Under the pieces are notes generated by a model that ran no database searches, was not told the DNA's origin, and saw only the letters and a program-made list of their open reading frames with translations. Source: Apostichopus japonicus (lineage: Eukaryota; Echinodermata; Holothuroidea; Aspidochirotida; Stichopodidae). From it: a DNA stretch of 64,000 bases. Positions 12,945 to 24,850 of the stretch are shown piece after piece. The position numbers were made by a program, and so were the translations under genes. Position 1 is the stretch's first letter, and each line of letters starts with the position of its first letter. The stretch lies in the NCBI RefSeq assembly GCF_037975245.1, contig NC_092577.1, forward strand, positions 6,169,001 to 6,233,000. The letters run 5' to 3'.

Positions 12945-12961
12945 TATATATATATACATAG

Positions 12962-13004
<43 letters not shown>

Positions 13005-13151
13005 TATTTCCAGAGGACAAGAACTTCGGGCAAAAGTCCTGAAAAATTCGGGCAGCCTAAGAGGAGAAAAAAATATATATATATATATTTTTTTCTCCTC
13101 TTAGGCTGCCCGAATTTTTCGAGCCCTTTGGCCGAATTTCTTGTCCTCTGG
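12945..13151. repeat. TA microsatellite and long near-perfect hairpin
   Basis: TA-rich tracts fill 12945-13007. From 13010 to 13151 two arms of about 65 bp face each other: 'ccagaggacaagaa' and 'ttcttgtcctctgg' at the outside, 'agcctaagaggagaaaaaaa' against 'ttttttctcctcttaggct' at the centre, with a TA loop. The arms are largely identical. In RNA this would form a long stem. The frames across it are not genes. Confidence 0.9.
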
Positions 13152-13314
13152 AAATTTGGGGGGCAGTCTGCCCCCTTGCCCCCCGCCTCGTACGCCTATG
13201 TCTGGTGGTACCGTAAAGAGTGGTTTAACGATTGACTATACATTCATTTTAAAAACAGAAACATTAAAGAACTGAGACAAGAATAACACTCATTGCCTCT
13301 GATTTCAGAACCAT

Positions 13315-13611
13315 TTGGTATTACCATTACGTAACATCAGTATTGTATTACAATTAAGTAACATCAGTATGGTTGTACCATTAAGTAACATCATTACGGT
13401 ATTACCATTAAGTAACATCAGTATGGTTGTACCATTACGTAACATCAGTATGGTATTATCATTACGTAACATCAGTAGTGTAGTACAATTACGTAACATC
13501 AGTATGTTATTACCATTACGTCACATCAGTATGGTAATACCATTACGTAACATCTGTATGATATTACCATTACGTAACTTCAGTATGGTATTACCATAAC
13601 GTAACATCAGT
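13315..13611. repeat. 27-bp minisatellite, about 11 copies
   Basis: The unit is 'ttaccattacgtaacatcag' plus 'tatggta', about 27 bp, repeated with scattered substitutions. Because 27 is divisible by 3, both strands show repetitive open frames; these are not genes. Each unit contains the palindrome TACGTA or a one-base variant. Confidence 0.92.
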
Positions 13612-14830
13612 TAAACCCTTACTGCGTAGTATATTCTGAGAAAATGCAGCAAAAATATCATAAATTACATTTCAATGTGACATATGATAGTCCGTTTCGT
13701 GCAGTATGCGAGTACAATTACACATTCACTACTTTAATTATCATTAGTTAATCCATTTAATGTAACAAGGAATTATATATTCACTCTATTAGATATCAGT
13801 AGTTGATCCGTGTAATGCAACAAGGAATTACACATTCGATATATTATTAAGCTTTGGTTAATCGTTGAAAATCCATAACTAGATAATAACCTTCATTCAC
13901 TACTATATTACGCAATGACATTTAATCTATACGATAAAGAACATGATTACACATTCTCTATGTCTATATAACAGCAATCCGTTCCATATGTCATGTGATT
14001 GAACAATCGCTATATGAAGAAGTAGCAGTTAATGCGTTATATACGTCACGTGTCTACAACAAATAATGAGTTCAGCAGAAATGGAAGGCAAGGTTCATTC
14101 AAGATCTATTTTAATGTTATTCAAAACTAAAAGACGAGCAACGTTGATAATTAATATCTACTTGTAAAATATGATCAATAATCAGAAAGGAAAACACGGT
14201 TAACCAATGATAAATGATGAGTTGAACACAAAGATTGCGGGACGTTGGTTGTTCTCCGCTGGAAATGTTCTTCAACGTAAAGCTAAGTGGTGCGGACACA
14301 CAGTGCGATGTGAAGGTCTAACTTCTGCTGTACTGTATGGTTTACATTACGGCTGCAAACCCAATCCTTGCCGTCCACATACGCGTCGGATCGACAACTT
14401 TAACAAATGGTCCGGTCGTTCTGCAAACCAGCTGATTGAATATAGCAGACGTCGGATTAATATTATTAAGTGCTGCGAACCTCATAATGTGTTTAATTTT
14501 TGAGGTCGATGGGCCAATTTGGCTTACGACTATTGATTGTTTAACTAAATACAACAGTCTGTTGCGGCATCTCCAGTGACATCACTTAGAAGAATGCCAG
14601 TCTATCTGCTCTCTCTCTCCACGCCCCCTATCTCCACCCTTCTCTGTCCAACTATCTCCCCATCTCCACCTCTCTGTCTCTCTCTTTGGAGGAGTACACG
14701 TTAGACAGTCTGCTCTTCCTCCAGGAGATAACTCTAGTTCAAATATGTAACCTAGAAGGAAACAAATTATTACTGATTAAAAGTGTTGTCACGACGACAA
14801 ACTGTTAGAGTTAATGAAGGGATGAAACAA
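13612..14830. other. no gene seen
   Basis: The interval contains short near-repeats of 'caaggaattacacattc', a CT-rich tract (about 14608-14690) and overlapping frames on both strands at 14207-14554 with no motif or splice support. I cannot assign a gene. Confidence 0.4.
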
Positions 14831-14835
14831 AACAA

Positions 14836-16395
14836 CAGATATCACTTGCTACACATACTAACGGAGAACCATGCTACACATAATAGCAGGCATCACCTGC
14901 TAAATAGACTTACAGAGATCCCTGCTACACATAATAACAGGCATCAACTGCTACACATACTGGCAGAGATCCCTGCTACACATAATAACAGGCATAGCCT
15001 GCTACACATACTGACAAAGATGCCTGCTATATATCACAACAGGCACTACATGCTACACATACTGATAGAGATCCCTGCTACAAATAATACAAAGCATCAC
15101 CTGCTTCATAACCCTGACAGGGATCCCCGCTACATATAATAACAGGCATCACCTGCTACACATACTGACAGAGATCCCTGCTACATATATTAACAGTCAT
15201 AACCTGCTATACATTCTGACAGACATCCCCGCTACATATAATAACATGCATCACCTGCTACACATACTGACAGAGATCCCTGCTACATGTATTAACAGTC
15301 ATTACATGCTACACATACTGGCAGAGATCCCTGCTACACATATTAACAGGCATCGCCTGCCACACATACTGACAGAGATCCCTGCTACACATAATAACAA
15401 AAATCAGCTGCTATGCATACTGACATAGATCACTGCTACACATATTAACAGGCATCATCTGCTACACATAAAGACAGAGATCCCTGCTACACGTAATAAA
15501 AGACGTCAGCAGCAACGCACACTGACAGAGATCCCTGCTACACATAATAACAGGCATCACCTGCTACACATACCGACATATATCACTGCTACACATATTA
15601 ACAGGCATCACCTGCTACACATACTGACAGAGATCCCTGCTACAAATAATAACAGGCATCACCTGCTGCACATGCTGACAGAGATCCCTGCTACACATAA
15701 TAACAGGCATCACCTGCTACACATTCTGACAGAGATACCTGCTATATATCATAACAGTCACTACATGCTACACATACTGGCAGAGATCCTTGCTACACAT
15801 ATTAACAGGCATCACCTGCTACACATACTGACAGAGATCCCTGCTACACATATTAACAGGCATCACCTGCTACACATACTGACAGAGATCCCTGCTACAA
15901 ATAATAACAGGCATCACCTGCTGCACATGCTGACAGAGATCCCTGCTACACATAATAACAGGCATCACCTGCTACACATTCTGACAGAGATCCCTGCTAC
16001 ACATAATAACAGGCATCACCTGCCACACATACTGACAGAGATCACTGCTACACATTTTAACAGGCATCACCTGCTACACATACTGACAGAGATCCCTGCT
16101 ACACATAATAAAAGGCATCACCTGCTACACATACTGACAGAGATCCCTGCTACACATAATAACAGGTATCGCCTGCTACCCATTCTGACATAGATCCCTG
16201 CTGCACATAATAACAGGCATCACCTGCTACACATACTGACAGAGATCCCTGCTACACATAATAACAGGCATCACCTGCCACACATACTGACAGAGATCAC
16301 TGCTACACATAATAACAGAAATCACCTGCTACACATACTGACAGATATCCCTGCTACACAAAACAACAGGCATCGCCTGCTACCCATACTGACAT
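14836..16395. repeat. 51-bp minisatellite, about 30 copies (1.56 kb)
   Basis: The unit is 'ggcatcacctgctacacata' + 'ctgacagagatccctgctac' + 'acataataaca', 51 bp. Central copies (about 15780-16340) are nearly identical and the outer ones more diverged, as expected for unequal exchange. The 17-codon period keeps a frame (repeated I-P-A-T-H-N-N-R-H-H-L-L-H-I-L-T-E) open in blocks. Stops in several copies and the absence of a start or splice context argue against a protein. Variant motifs such as 'gtattaacagtca' recur at intervals of several units, suggesting higher-order structure. Confidence 0.95.
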
Positions 16396-16668
16396 ACTGA
16401 CATTCCTATTCAGACCTTATCCGTGAGATGCAGAGATAACTGTCTTGAGTGATATGTTTGTCAACACTGCTTATAGAAGATGTTTATTTTACCAATGTTC
16501 AATTTACCAATGGAGCGTCCTAACGTTTCAGTCCTGTCAGAATTATTCAGAGCTTATTCTGTATTTCTTATGAGAAACTAACCCCCCCCCCCCTAACAAA
16601 TGTCTTCCAAAATAAAACATATGATTATAACAGTGAGTCTCGTTTAGCTGTGATATTCCTTACTAACC

Positions 16669-16704
16669 TCACGAGACTGTGCACTTCTTTCTCGACCTCC
16701 GTTT
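16669..16704 (-). CDS. host gene, terminal coding exon with CAAX box
   Basis: On the minus strand a strong acceptor (tctatcttatttttgcacag) is followed by 11 codons, KRRSRKKCTVS, and a TGA stop (16669-16671). The polybasic run followed by Cys-Thr-Val-Ser fits a C-terminal CAAX prenylation signal, which would attach the protein to membranes. That function is inferred from the motif alone. The exon starts in phase 0, matching the phase-0 end of the exon at 18851-18892. It is the last coding exon of the split minus-strand gene whose other exons I place at 18851, 19874, 51782 and 57669. The family is not recognised. Confidence 0.55.
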   Translation of the reverse strand, partial: KRRSRKKCTVS

Positions 16705-18850
16705 CTGTGCAAAAATAAGATAGAGAAATTCACGTTTATCCATCTTAACAGGATTATTTGAAAGAAAGCTTCTGATTACTTTCATTTCCTTCATCAAACT
16801 CATGTCTGATCTTCGTCTTACTTAAAAGAGTTCGTAAGGAGTACCATACTTTTGTTATATTTCAATAAATATTTTTAATGTCAAACTTTTAATACGATAT
16901 TGCTTTTAATTTGGTATTCAGTTATTTGGTATGCAATTGTTTTACAACTGCTATTACAGAAAAATAGTGATGGCTATTACTTTTTTAACATACTTCCGCC
17001 AGAGGTTCAGGTGGTAATGCATCTCAAGACGAATTGATCGATTTAGTGAACAAAACAAACATCTTGTTTAGCCAGACGCCCTCTATTTACATAGTAGTAG
17101 AAGTAGCAACGAGAATGGATTTCTGTACTGATCTCTTTGAGACCGTTTTATTTAGCGCTATGAAATATTTAGTATAATTTATCGTATTAATTTGAATTAT
17201 TGATCACATTTTGATCTCAGTTGATACTAATGATCTAATTATACACTACAATTCTCTCTGACTGATAGGTGTAATGACTAGTTGTTACGTAATATGTATG
17301 TTGTCTCTGTTCATCTACATTACATGTATTAATATGTGACAGAAGTAGAAATCAAACATTAGCTTTAAAGTTTATTAAGATATTCTACACAACTCAGCAA
17401 AGAGATGATTTTGAGTCATAAAACTTGACCGACTTAATCAGAGTATCATATAATAATAAAAAACACCACCAAACTTAATATTTTTCGGACAGCGTTCAAA
17501 ACCCATGAATTACTCCATGATTATTAAATTTGACTATATTTTATGACATTCATATGACAACTAAGATATCATAACTAGCTTCAAATATGAACAGACTATA
17601 ATTTCTCATCATTCGTATAATATGAGCGCTAAGATAACAGTTGAGGCTCATCAATATAAGTGACTGGACTTTTATGTCTAATATACAGACCATTAGTCCA
17701 GTTCCTTGGATGCAACCCAAAACTCAGTGTCAAACGTAACAATGACAAATTGTACTGGATGCCATACAGATGTGTTATGTTGTTTATATCAAGTTAAAAG
17801 TAACAGTAACATTTAGGACTGCACGGGGGAGTCATCATGAATTTATAAAGGTGAATTTACAGAAAACATGATAAGCTATGGAAGGAGAACTGCAACCAAA
17901 TTTGTGTATTTGAATATAACATATGAAGACAATACTTCTGCTTAATGTCACCATTCAATTCAATCTCACACTTAATCGTATGTACTCAAATACTCTTCCA
18001 TATAGCTGCAACATATTACCTGTGATTTAGTATTACTATGGTCCCACTGTCTATTATACAACATAGTAGAAGTTAGTCGAATGTTTTAAGAAAAACACAT
18101 TTTAGCCTCTTCATGTTAATGTATCAGTTATAGCTTTTTGTTCTATTAAGTCATATTAAGGCGTCAATACAAAATGCAATGGATACGGTCCAGACAGAAA
18201 CAAGCAGCAAATACAATGATACGATTATTCATCATCGGATTACGCTCCATCGCTAGACCATCAAGATATTAGTGTTATCATTCATAAACTAGCTCCTTTT
18301 ATCTACTAGTTCCTCCCTAAATATAATGATCAAATAAAACACCATTATTCTTGCTATCAGTCAATTACTGTTAAGAATAATTTCCAAAGTATTGGAACAG
18401 TTACTCAGGATGAACAGTTTAAGATTCGTGATAAGATCATTAAAATTGTTATTCTTTCTATTATTCTTAGCTCGATATTATAAGCAATATACAAACATCA
18501 ACTTGTTTGCAATTCAAGAGGCAAGCGACCCGTGAGACAACAACATTCCATTTACTCAACAGACGTAGGCTGAGATGTGGCTATATACATATAAGGAGGG
18601 AAATGTGATAGTAAAGTATCAGCAATTAACACTTATTCTCAGACAATTTCATGTTTAGATATATTGTTTATTTACGTTGCTCTTGAAGATTTGACGAGCT
18701 TTGTTGTCAACTACCATCCATTGATGACCTATCGTATTCATGTTGTATATGATTAACTGTAAGGCTGTCTCACGAAGATAAGCTGTTGTTTACTTATGGA
18801 ATATAACTTAGTATGAGACAAACTGAAGATGAAATATTCAATATTCTTAC
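16705..18850. other. intron of the minus-strand host gene
   Basis: AT-rich non-coding sequence between two candidate exons. I found no further exon or recognisable repeat in it. Confidence 0.45.
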
Positions 18851-18892
18851 TTCTTCATCCGTATAATCAACCGAACTAGGTTCGATGTAACC
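18851..18892 (-). CDS. host gene, internal 42-bp exon
   Basis: On the minus strand, acceptor tttgtttctctttcttgtag, then 14 codons GYIEPSSVDYTDEE, then donor gtaagaat. Both splice sites are strong and the length is a multiple of 3 (phase 0 to phase 0). The encoded segment is acidic and precedes the basic CAAX exon. Short in-frame exons like this are often alternatively spliced, but nothing here proves it. Confidence 0.6.
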
Positions 18893-19873
18893 CTACAAGA
18901 AAGAGAAACAAATAATCATGCATAACTTAATAAAACAAAAGTGATGCTCATTGAAGTGCGCTATATCTATCTGCCTGTTATTCATGTACGCAGATTTATG
19001 AATAGTTTCCTTTCACCCTGCAGCTGTCCTCTGATCAAAGAGAAAGCACAATGAAACACGGAATCTTTCGATAATTCACATTTATTTAAGAAGGGTACAA
19101 ATTGTGACACTGATATTTTAACTCGTTAACGGTCCCCAAGAGTACAAAAAAAATGTTCGCCCTTTGCCAGTCCTCCACGTACATCGACAATAATAAAAAC
19201 AAAAACTTTTGAGACTCAAATATTTATAGGAGGAGCATTGAAAACTAGCTCATTTATAACTCACTCCCAACACTATATAGTAAAAAACAATTACAAGATT
19301 GGAACAAATTCATGTATTGCGAGTTTCCGTTTCGTCAAAATACATAGTACCAAATGATTAAAGTTGCAGACATGCGCTAACTTCTTCAATGACGTAAAGC
19401 ATATTTAACGCACGTAAAAGTAATCTCACATTGATGGGAATGTTAATTCTAAACAGGGCCTCCTTATTGTTAATTTTGTAGGAATTTTGCAAGTCATAGT
19501 AGTTATTTTTGTAAGTGCTTTGAATAAGTGTTAACAATGTTTATCACATCACTGGTTACTTCCGGTTAACAACCGAATATGTGACCAGAAAAATAAAGTC
19601 ATCTAGCAGGCTAATGACTTCTAAAACTCCGCCGAAGAAAGTTGGTGGACCAAAGACGTCCATGTAGAGGGATGGGCTAATGTAAATTTTCATCCAACTT
19701 TGGGTAACATTGTTTTTAGACAATCTACCCAAACCTTGTAGTATTTAAAAGTATATCCGTTTCTTTATTTAGCATTTCTTTGACTGTGTGTGCGGAAGGA
19801 AGATTATTAAGGCAGTATCTAAAATTGACACTGAGAACTAATTAACAGGAACATGAATCTATGTCTCTTTTAC

Positions 19874-19909
19874 CTCTTCTCCTGGTAGATTACCCTCTCT
19901 GTCACAGGC
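19874..19909 (-). CDS. host gene, internal 36-bp exon
   Basis: On the minus strand, acceptor aactttctcttcctttcag, then 12 codons ACDREGNLPGEE, then donor gtaaaaga. Phase 0 to phase 0, so it joins directly to the exon at 18851-18892. Its upstream neighbour is most simply the exon at 51782-51840, which ends in phase 0. The intervening intron would be 31.9 kb, of which 19.75 kb is the CACTA transposon. Confidence 0.6.
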
Positions 19910-21617
19910 CTGAAAGGAAGAGAAAGTTTATTATCATGAGATTTTGAAATTGTATTCAGGATAACATGATAAGGCGAAGCAAATAATGTATAAGTTAGAA
20001 TGATATATGTTCACAAATATCGCAGTAAACTATTCCTGGCAGGTAAACGCACATCTGTATTGAGCACACTTAAGTAAATATAGGACTTAATAACATAAAT
20101 CAGCTTTATAGGGAAGACAACCTTAGTTTTAAGCCCGTCATCAAACACTGAGTAAAACCATTAAATACTGAGTGACGTCATAATGATGAACTTCTTACTG
20201 AGATGATCAGATGGATACCATGAGCGAAGGTATGAAGAGAATGAAAAGAGGGCAGTATTCAAAGAAAGAACTATTTATACGATTCTCGTGGTTGAAGCGA
20301 TGGAATTTATAAACAATCTATAATCTTGAATATCCAATGTAGCAGTATTTTGGTTACTCTCCCTCCCCCACCACCCCCACCCCCATCCCCACTCCATCTT
20401 ATATGATATGTTGCTATCGTATACCGTAGGCAATCCTTTAATGATATCCATGAAAGTTTGGGATATATCAGAGATCTGTGTAGATCTGTTATTGTTGACA
20501 AATTTCATGAAATATCATGGAATTACATTAACCCTTCAATAGTTTATTTCTTCCATATTTTATATGTCACGTGCGTATTTGATATTTGAAGTTTGTAAAT
20601 AATTATTTCCTGAATAAATATTTCCATCCTTGCTTTGATCCTTTAGTCATTGCAGTGTAAAGACAGTTTTCAATAAAACATACATATACATCATACACTC
20701 CATAAACTATTATACCCATAACATTATACATGTATCAACAGGAAAACGCATTGTAAAATGGTAAACTTGTGTTATTTCATATAATGCTATTCAAACTTTG
20801 CCTCACTATTTGTTCCATCTTCGGCAAATTTAGACCAGGAAGGGTTGACGGTTTGTTAATTTGGAAATTAGCAGTTTGTTATAGTATCCAATACGCTCTG
20901 TATATTTCTCACACCAGTTAGCTCTGTATTGCATTATCTCTATGTACTGACTGGACTCCGACTTGGTTTGGGTTGCTCATATACTCTCTAGAAGTATGTT
21001 CGAACTCGAGAGTACCATACTTTGACCAAGTAGACTCGGACTCGGTTCGGAATCAGGAAAAATTGACTCAACTATATCAGAGTGTTTCTTATACTATGAG
21101 GTACATACATATTAGTTCTGACGGCAAGAGTACTAATAAAAATAGGAACCATGTGAGGATACAAGGAAAGGATGTTGCATTATAGTATCGTCAGCAATTA
21201 AATATAATTATGAAGGTACAATAGTTAATTTACCAGGTGGTAATTGTTTACAAAAATTAACCACATTACCAATTACTTTGAACACCCCACTCCTCCCCCT
21301 ATCTGGCACAGGCTTCTAATTTATACATAATAGTTATTCAATAGACGAAAGAAATAATGCAAATATTTTAAACCATTCTTAGTTCAGATTCACCGTTGCT
21401 ATTGTTGTATCATAATGCTGCTAATTAATAGTACTGTACATATAGAGGTTGGTACAAAAAGACGTTTTTTGAAAGTTAAATATAAAACTTAAATTTAACC
21501 ATTTTAGTTAAACTTTTAAGTAGTCACCTCTCCTTTAATTTTGCAAGTGTGTTAAAGTACATCAAATTGATGAAATCTACCTAAAAAACAAACCTTTTCT
21601 TTGTTTCAAGCTAAAAC
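19910..21617. other. host intron left of the CACTA insertion
   Basis: AT-rich sequence with a G/C-rich strand-asymmetric tract near 20360-20400 (ccccacc repeats). No additional exon was found. Frames at 20275-20508 are generated by that tract. Confidence 0.4.
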
Positions 21618-21619
21618 TA

Positions 21620-22119
21620 CACTGTTAAAAATATCGGTAATTTTACAGGCATATTTTTACAGAAATGTTGTGTTTTCTCTATTTGACATAAATTGTCTGT
21701 TACTTGATGATATAACTGTAATTTGAAGAACGTAAACTGTAATATTACATATAAAAAATGTTTATATTCGGAAACATTAGTTTTTGTTTTTCTACCTTTA
21801 TATCCTGCTTTTATAAGATTTTTTTACAGAAAAGGACTGTAAAACAACAGTTATGTAAAATTGCATCATGTTAAAAAAAAATCGGTAATTTTACAGGCAT
21901 ATTTTTACAGAAATGTTGTGTTTTCTCTATTTGACATAAATTGTCTGTTACTTGATGATATAACTGTAATTTGAAGAACGTAAACTGTAATATTACATAT
22001 CAAAAATGTTTCAATTAGGAAACATTAGTTTTTGTTTTTCTACCTTTATATCCTGCTGTTATATGATTTTTTTTTTACAGAAAGGGACTGTAAAACAATA
22101 TAGTTATGTAAAATTACAT
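21620..22119. repeat. CACTA left terminus: about 250-bp tandem duplication
   Basis: Unit 1 (21620-21866) and unit 2 (21867-22119) are almost identical, sharing 'cggtaattttacaggcat', 'ttgtctgttacttgatgata' and 'ggactgtaaaac'. Unit 2 starts CATGTTAAAAA, a decayed copy of the CACTG terminus. Both are rich in CTGTAA/TTTTACAG words, and similar words continue to about 22300. By analogy with plant En/Spm these are likely transposase- or accessory-protein-binding sites; the binding role is inference. Confidence 0.9.
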
Positions 22120-24850
22120 GTCAATTTACATATTCTGTTGATATTAACAGAACACAAATGTATTTGTAATTCTTCAACATAATTTCCTGTTTTTAAATAT
22201 TACGTTCTGTTATTTTACGACTTTTTCACAAAGTGTTTGTAAAATAACAATTCCGTAAAAAAATATGTTAAGTTATATTCCCATTTACAAAATGATCGCA
22301 GTTTGACAGATAGTTTGTATTTTGACCAAAGGAAACTCTTTTATTTATTTTATAGACATTCTTTAACATATTAGTTGTGCTTTAGGCTTGTAAGAAATTG
22401 CGTACTGCGACTGCTTGCAACTGAGTCAAATTACAAATGTTTGCTACATCTGCACATCGACTCAGTCGAGTTGCGTCAGTGCCGAGCTGCTATAGTTGCT
22501 TCATGTGTTCCGGTGCGCCTTGGAGCACATAAAGGTTTGACCGTGCTGCACACATTTGCCGTCGTTCGCCGATAGTTGCACATTCTGGTTTGCAGTACAG
22601 CGCAGTACAACGCAGACATGTAGCACCATTGTCTGCGTTGTACCCCCGACTTGATTTTAGATGGTTGGTGTTCTTAAATTTTGCGCCTTAGGCCTATAGC
22701 GCCTCTTTTTTTTTTTTTTAGAAATGCGCACCTCAGTATCACCTGCATTTCCTACGTTCTCATATTCTATCCTGTTTTCCCCGATTTTGTATTTTTTTCA
22801 AGCATGTATATGTCTCAAGTTTTAATCAGGGGCGGATCCAGGGGGAGGCGCCCTCCCCCCCCCTATTGGCCGTCATGACCCCAAGAAATGAGCACAAAAA
22901 TGAAAAATCCTGCAAAAGATAGGCTTGAAAATTGGTCACATTAAACATATAGCACCATTTGGCATCTCAGCCCTTCTGCAGAGGCAAAAATTTCCCAAAG
23001 GGGAGGGGGCCACCCCATCCCCTTAGACTCCCCCCAGGACGGCGATCAGTCATGCTTTGCGCCCACCCTATTGACAATTTCTGGATATGCCCCTGTTTTA
23101 ATTAGGTACCTGCAACTGAGTACGAAAAGCGGAGGCATACTTTATTTGTAATCTCAGGCTATTCGTAAACTTTGCTCCGGGCCTCCCCGCTTTTACGCTT
23201 TCTCCCAGACTGGGTGACCACTGTTTTTACATTAGACTACTTATTTCACAATTTTTTGGCCAAGGCTCCCGACGTTTTTCCATTTTTCTCTCCAACTAGG
23301 GGCCACTCCTCTTCGGACGGGGGGAGGCGGGGTCTCCGGGGTGCCCATCGATGGCCGGAACCCCCGTCGCTGACGTCGCCCCTGATAATAACTACGACTA
23401 CGCCACTGATACCTTAAAAATATACCTTAAAATATCAGTGGGACTGTCCACCCGTAACGCAAAATGCTTCGCAGCTCCGAATAGCAGCGCACTTTTTTAG
23501 GGGAAGTAATTTTTTGTCCCGCGGGCATTGAAGGAAGGGCCAAACGTGGCATCGAAAACTTTAATATCTAATTCCAGTTGCATGTCTGAGTTAACAAATG
23601 GCGTTCATTTGTTGGCGCGCGCGGGAAAAGGGTCGGGCATGAGAGCCAACCACAGCGAACTCTAAATAGAAGTTACCGTTGACTATTTGTTTATTTCATA
23701 CAAGAGTACAAGACAAGCAATGTATGCAGAAGTTGACAGAGTTTGGCTCCTCAAAAAAATTATAAGTAAAATCTTAGAGTATTTTATGTGTCTTCTTTTT
23801 CATTTCATTTTAAAAGAAAACCCAGAAATTAGAAGAAAATAAAAAAGGAGAATAAATTACTTTACCAAAACTGTACAGTTTGATTAGTCGTTATTTAACT
23901 ACCATGTGAAACGCAAACAAGTTTTTAGATTAGGCTGATATTTTATTCAAATAAAGATAGGAAAAACTTTTTGTTTTCAGAATATTACAAACAAATCCGC
24001 AGAGTGAAAGTTTAAAATTCGAGTCAAGGCAATGTATTTTTAGAATAATCTGGGACTGGTAAAACTCTTGCCGATAAAAATTAGGATTGTTGAGCCAAAC
24101 ATATATATTTAAATATTACATTAACCGATGTGCAGAATTTGATTGGCCCTAGCACTTATCCTTTATGGGGTAATAAAACGTAACGAATCCGGCGCGAACC
24201 GGTGTAAATTGTGTGCCGCGTGCTCGCCCCGCCTGCAGTATACTGTAGTAATACTGTGCATGTATGTGTGGACGGTACTTGGGGGTCCTGGGAAAAAAAA
24301 TTACGCGGCCGGAACAGTTGCAGTACAGTATCTTCATCGCTAGGTTCGGTTGCTGAAGCGGAACTGTTATCGGGCTGTTTTGAGACTACTACTTCTAAAA
24401 ATCTACTATCACCAGTAATTAAGGCGACGAATTATTTTCTGCATCTTTGGTAATTCGACTAAACAATTCCTGATGACCTTAAACTACTATTTTTTAAGTT
24501 TGTAGCCTATGTGTCATGTATGCCACATGTTGTCGCAGTCAGTACACTATTGTAATATAACAAGTTAGGCTAAGCCGACTCTAACCTAACCTACTGAGTG
24601 ACTGAAGTGTGTGTAGGCTAGGTTACGCGTAATTTACCTGGGCCGGGCCTCTAGGCTCAAGTCTAGGCCGAAGCGAACGTTTAGCGTTAAGTAATTGCAG
24701 TTGCCTGCTCCTAACAGTAACAAGTAACAAGCTCATTGACTATCGTTAGGCCTACTATGAGTTACGTCCTCATGAATATGCCTAGCTGTAATCTACAGTA
24801 TGCATTAGCCTAGGCCTACAGTCACAAAGACACAGGAAACGTCAGGCCAT
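22120..24850. other. CACTA element 5' non-coding region
   Basis: Between the subterminal repeats and the transposase lie a nested MITE (22827-23095), a second G/C-rich dispersed fragment ending CTACGCCACTG (about 23270-23408), and a stretch rich in 'taggcctac'-type words (24530-24830). The transposase promoter presumably lies here, but I see no convincing TATA box or initiator. Confidence 0.5.
22820..23102. mobile_element. 269-bp hAT-like MITE nested in the CACTA element
   Basis: The body is 22827-23095, starting CAGGGGCGGATCCAGG and ending CTGGATATGCCCCTG, inverted repeats with a few mismatches. TTTTAAT lies on both sides. The duplication is GTTTTAAT (8 bp) if the terminal G is shared. CAGGGG...CCCCTG ends with an 8-bp duplication fit hAT elements. 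It has no coding capacity. Confidence 0.82.

Larger units (their letters stand above)
11572..13208. mobile_element. 1.62-kb TIR element with 8-bp TSD, containing a nested element
   Basis: The body is 11580-13200. It begins CATAGGCGTACG and ends CGTACGCCTATG, a perfect 12-bp inverted repeat. TCTGGTGG flanks it on both sides (11572-11579, 13201-13208). It carries one 'GCGGAGCGCCACC' module at 11650, a nested element (12150-12762), TA microsatellites and a long hairpin near its right end. It has no transposase, so it is non-autonomous. A related fragment starting CATAGGTGTACGGGACC lies at 32691. Confidence 0.9.

Noticed and set aside
12945-13251. Apparent protein with Y-I-Y-I-Y-I runs
   Set aside because: TA microsatellite inside a transposon.
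14783-16193. Repetitive frames of 60-173 codons with H-H-L-L-H-I-L-T-E repeats
   Set aside because: Produced by the 51-bp minisatellite; stops occur in several units and nothing outside the array is coding.
14836-16395. CRISPR-like array
   Set aside because: The whole 51-bp unit repeats with no unique spacers, and the DNA is eukaryotic.
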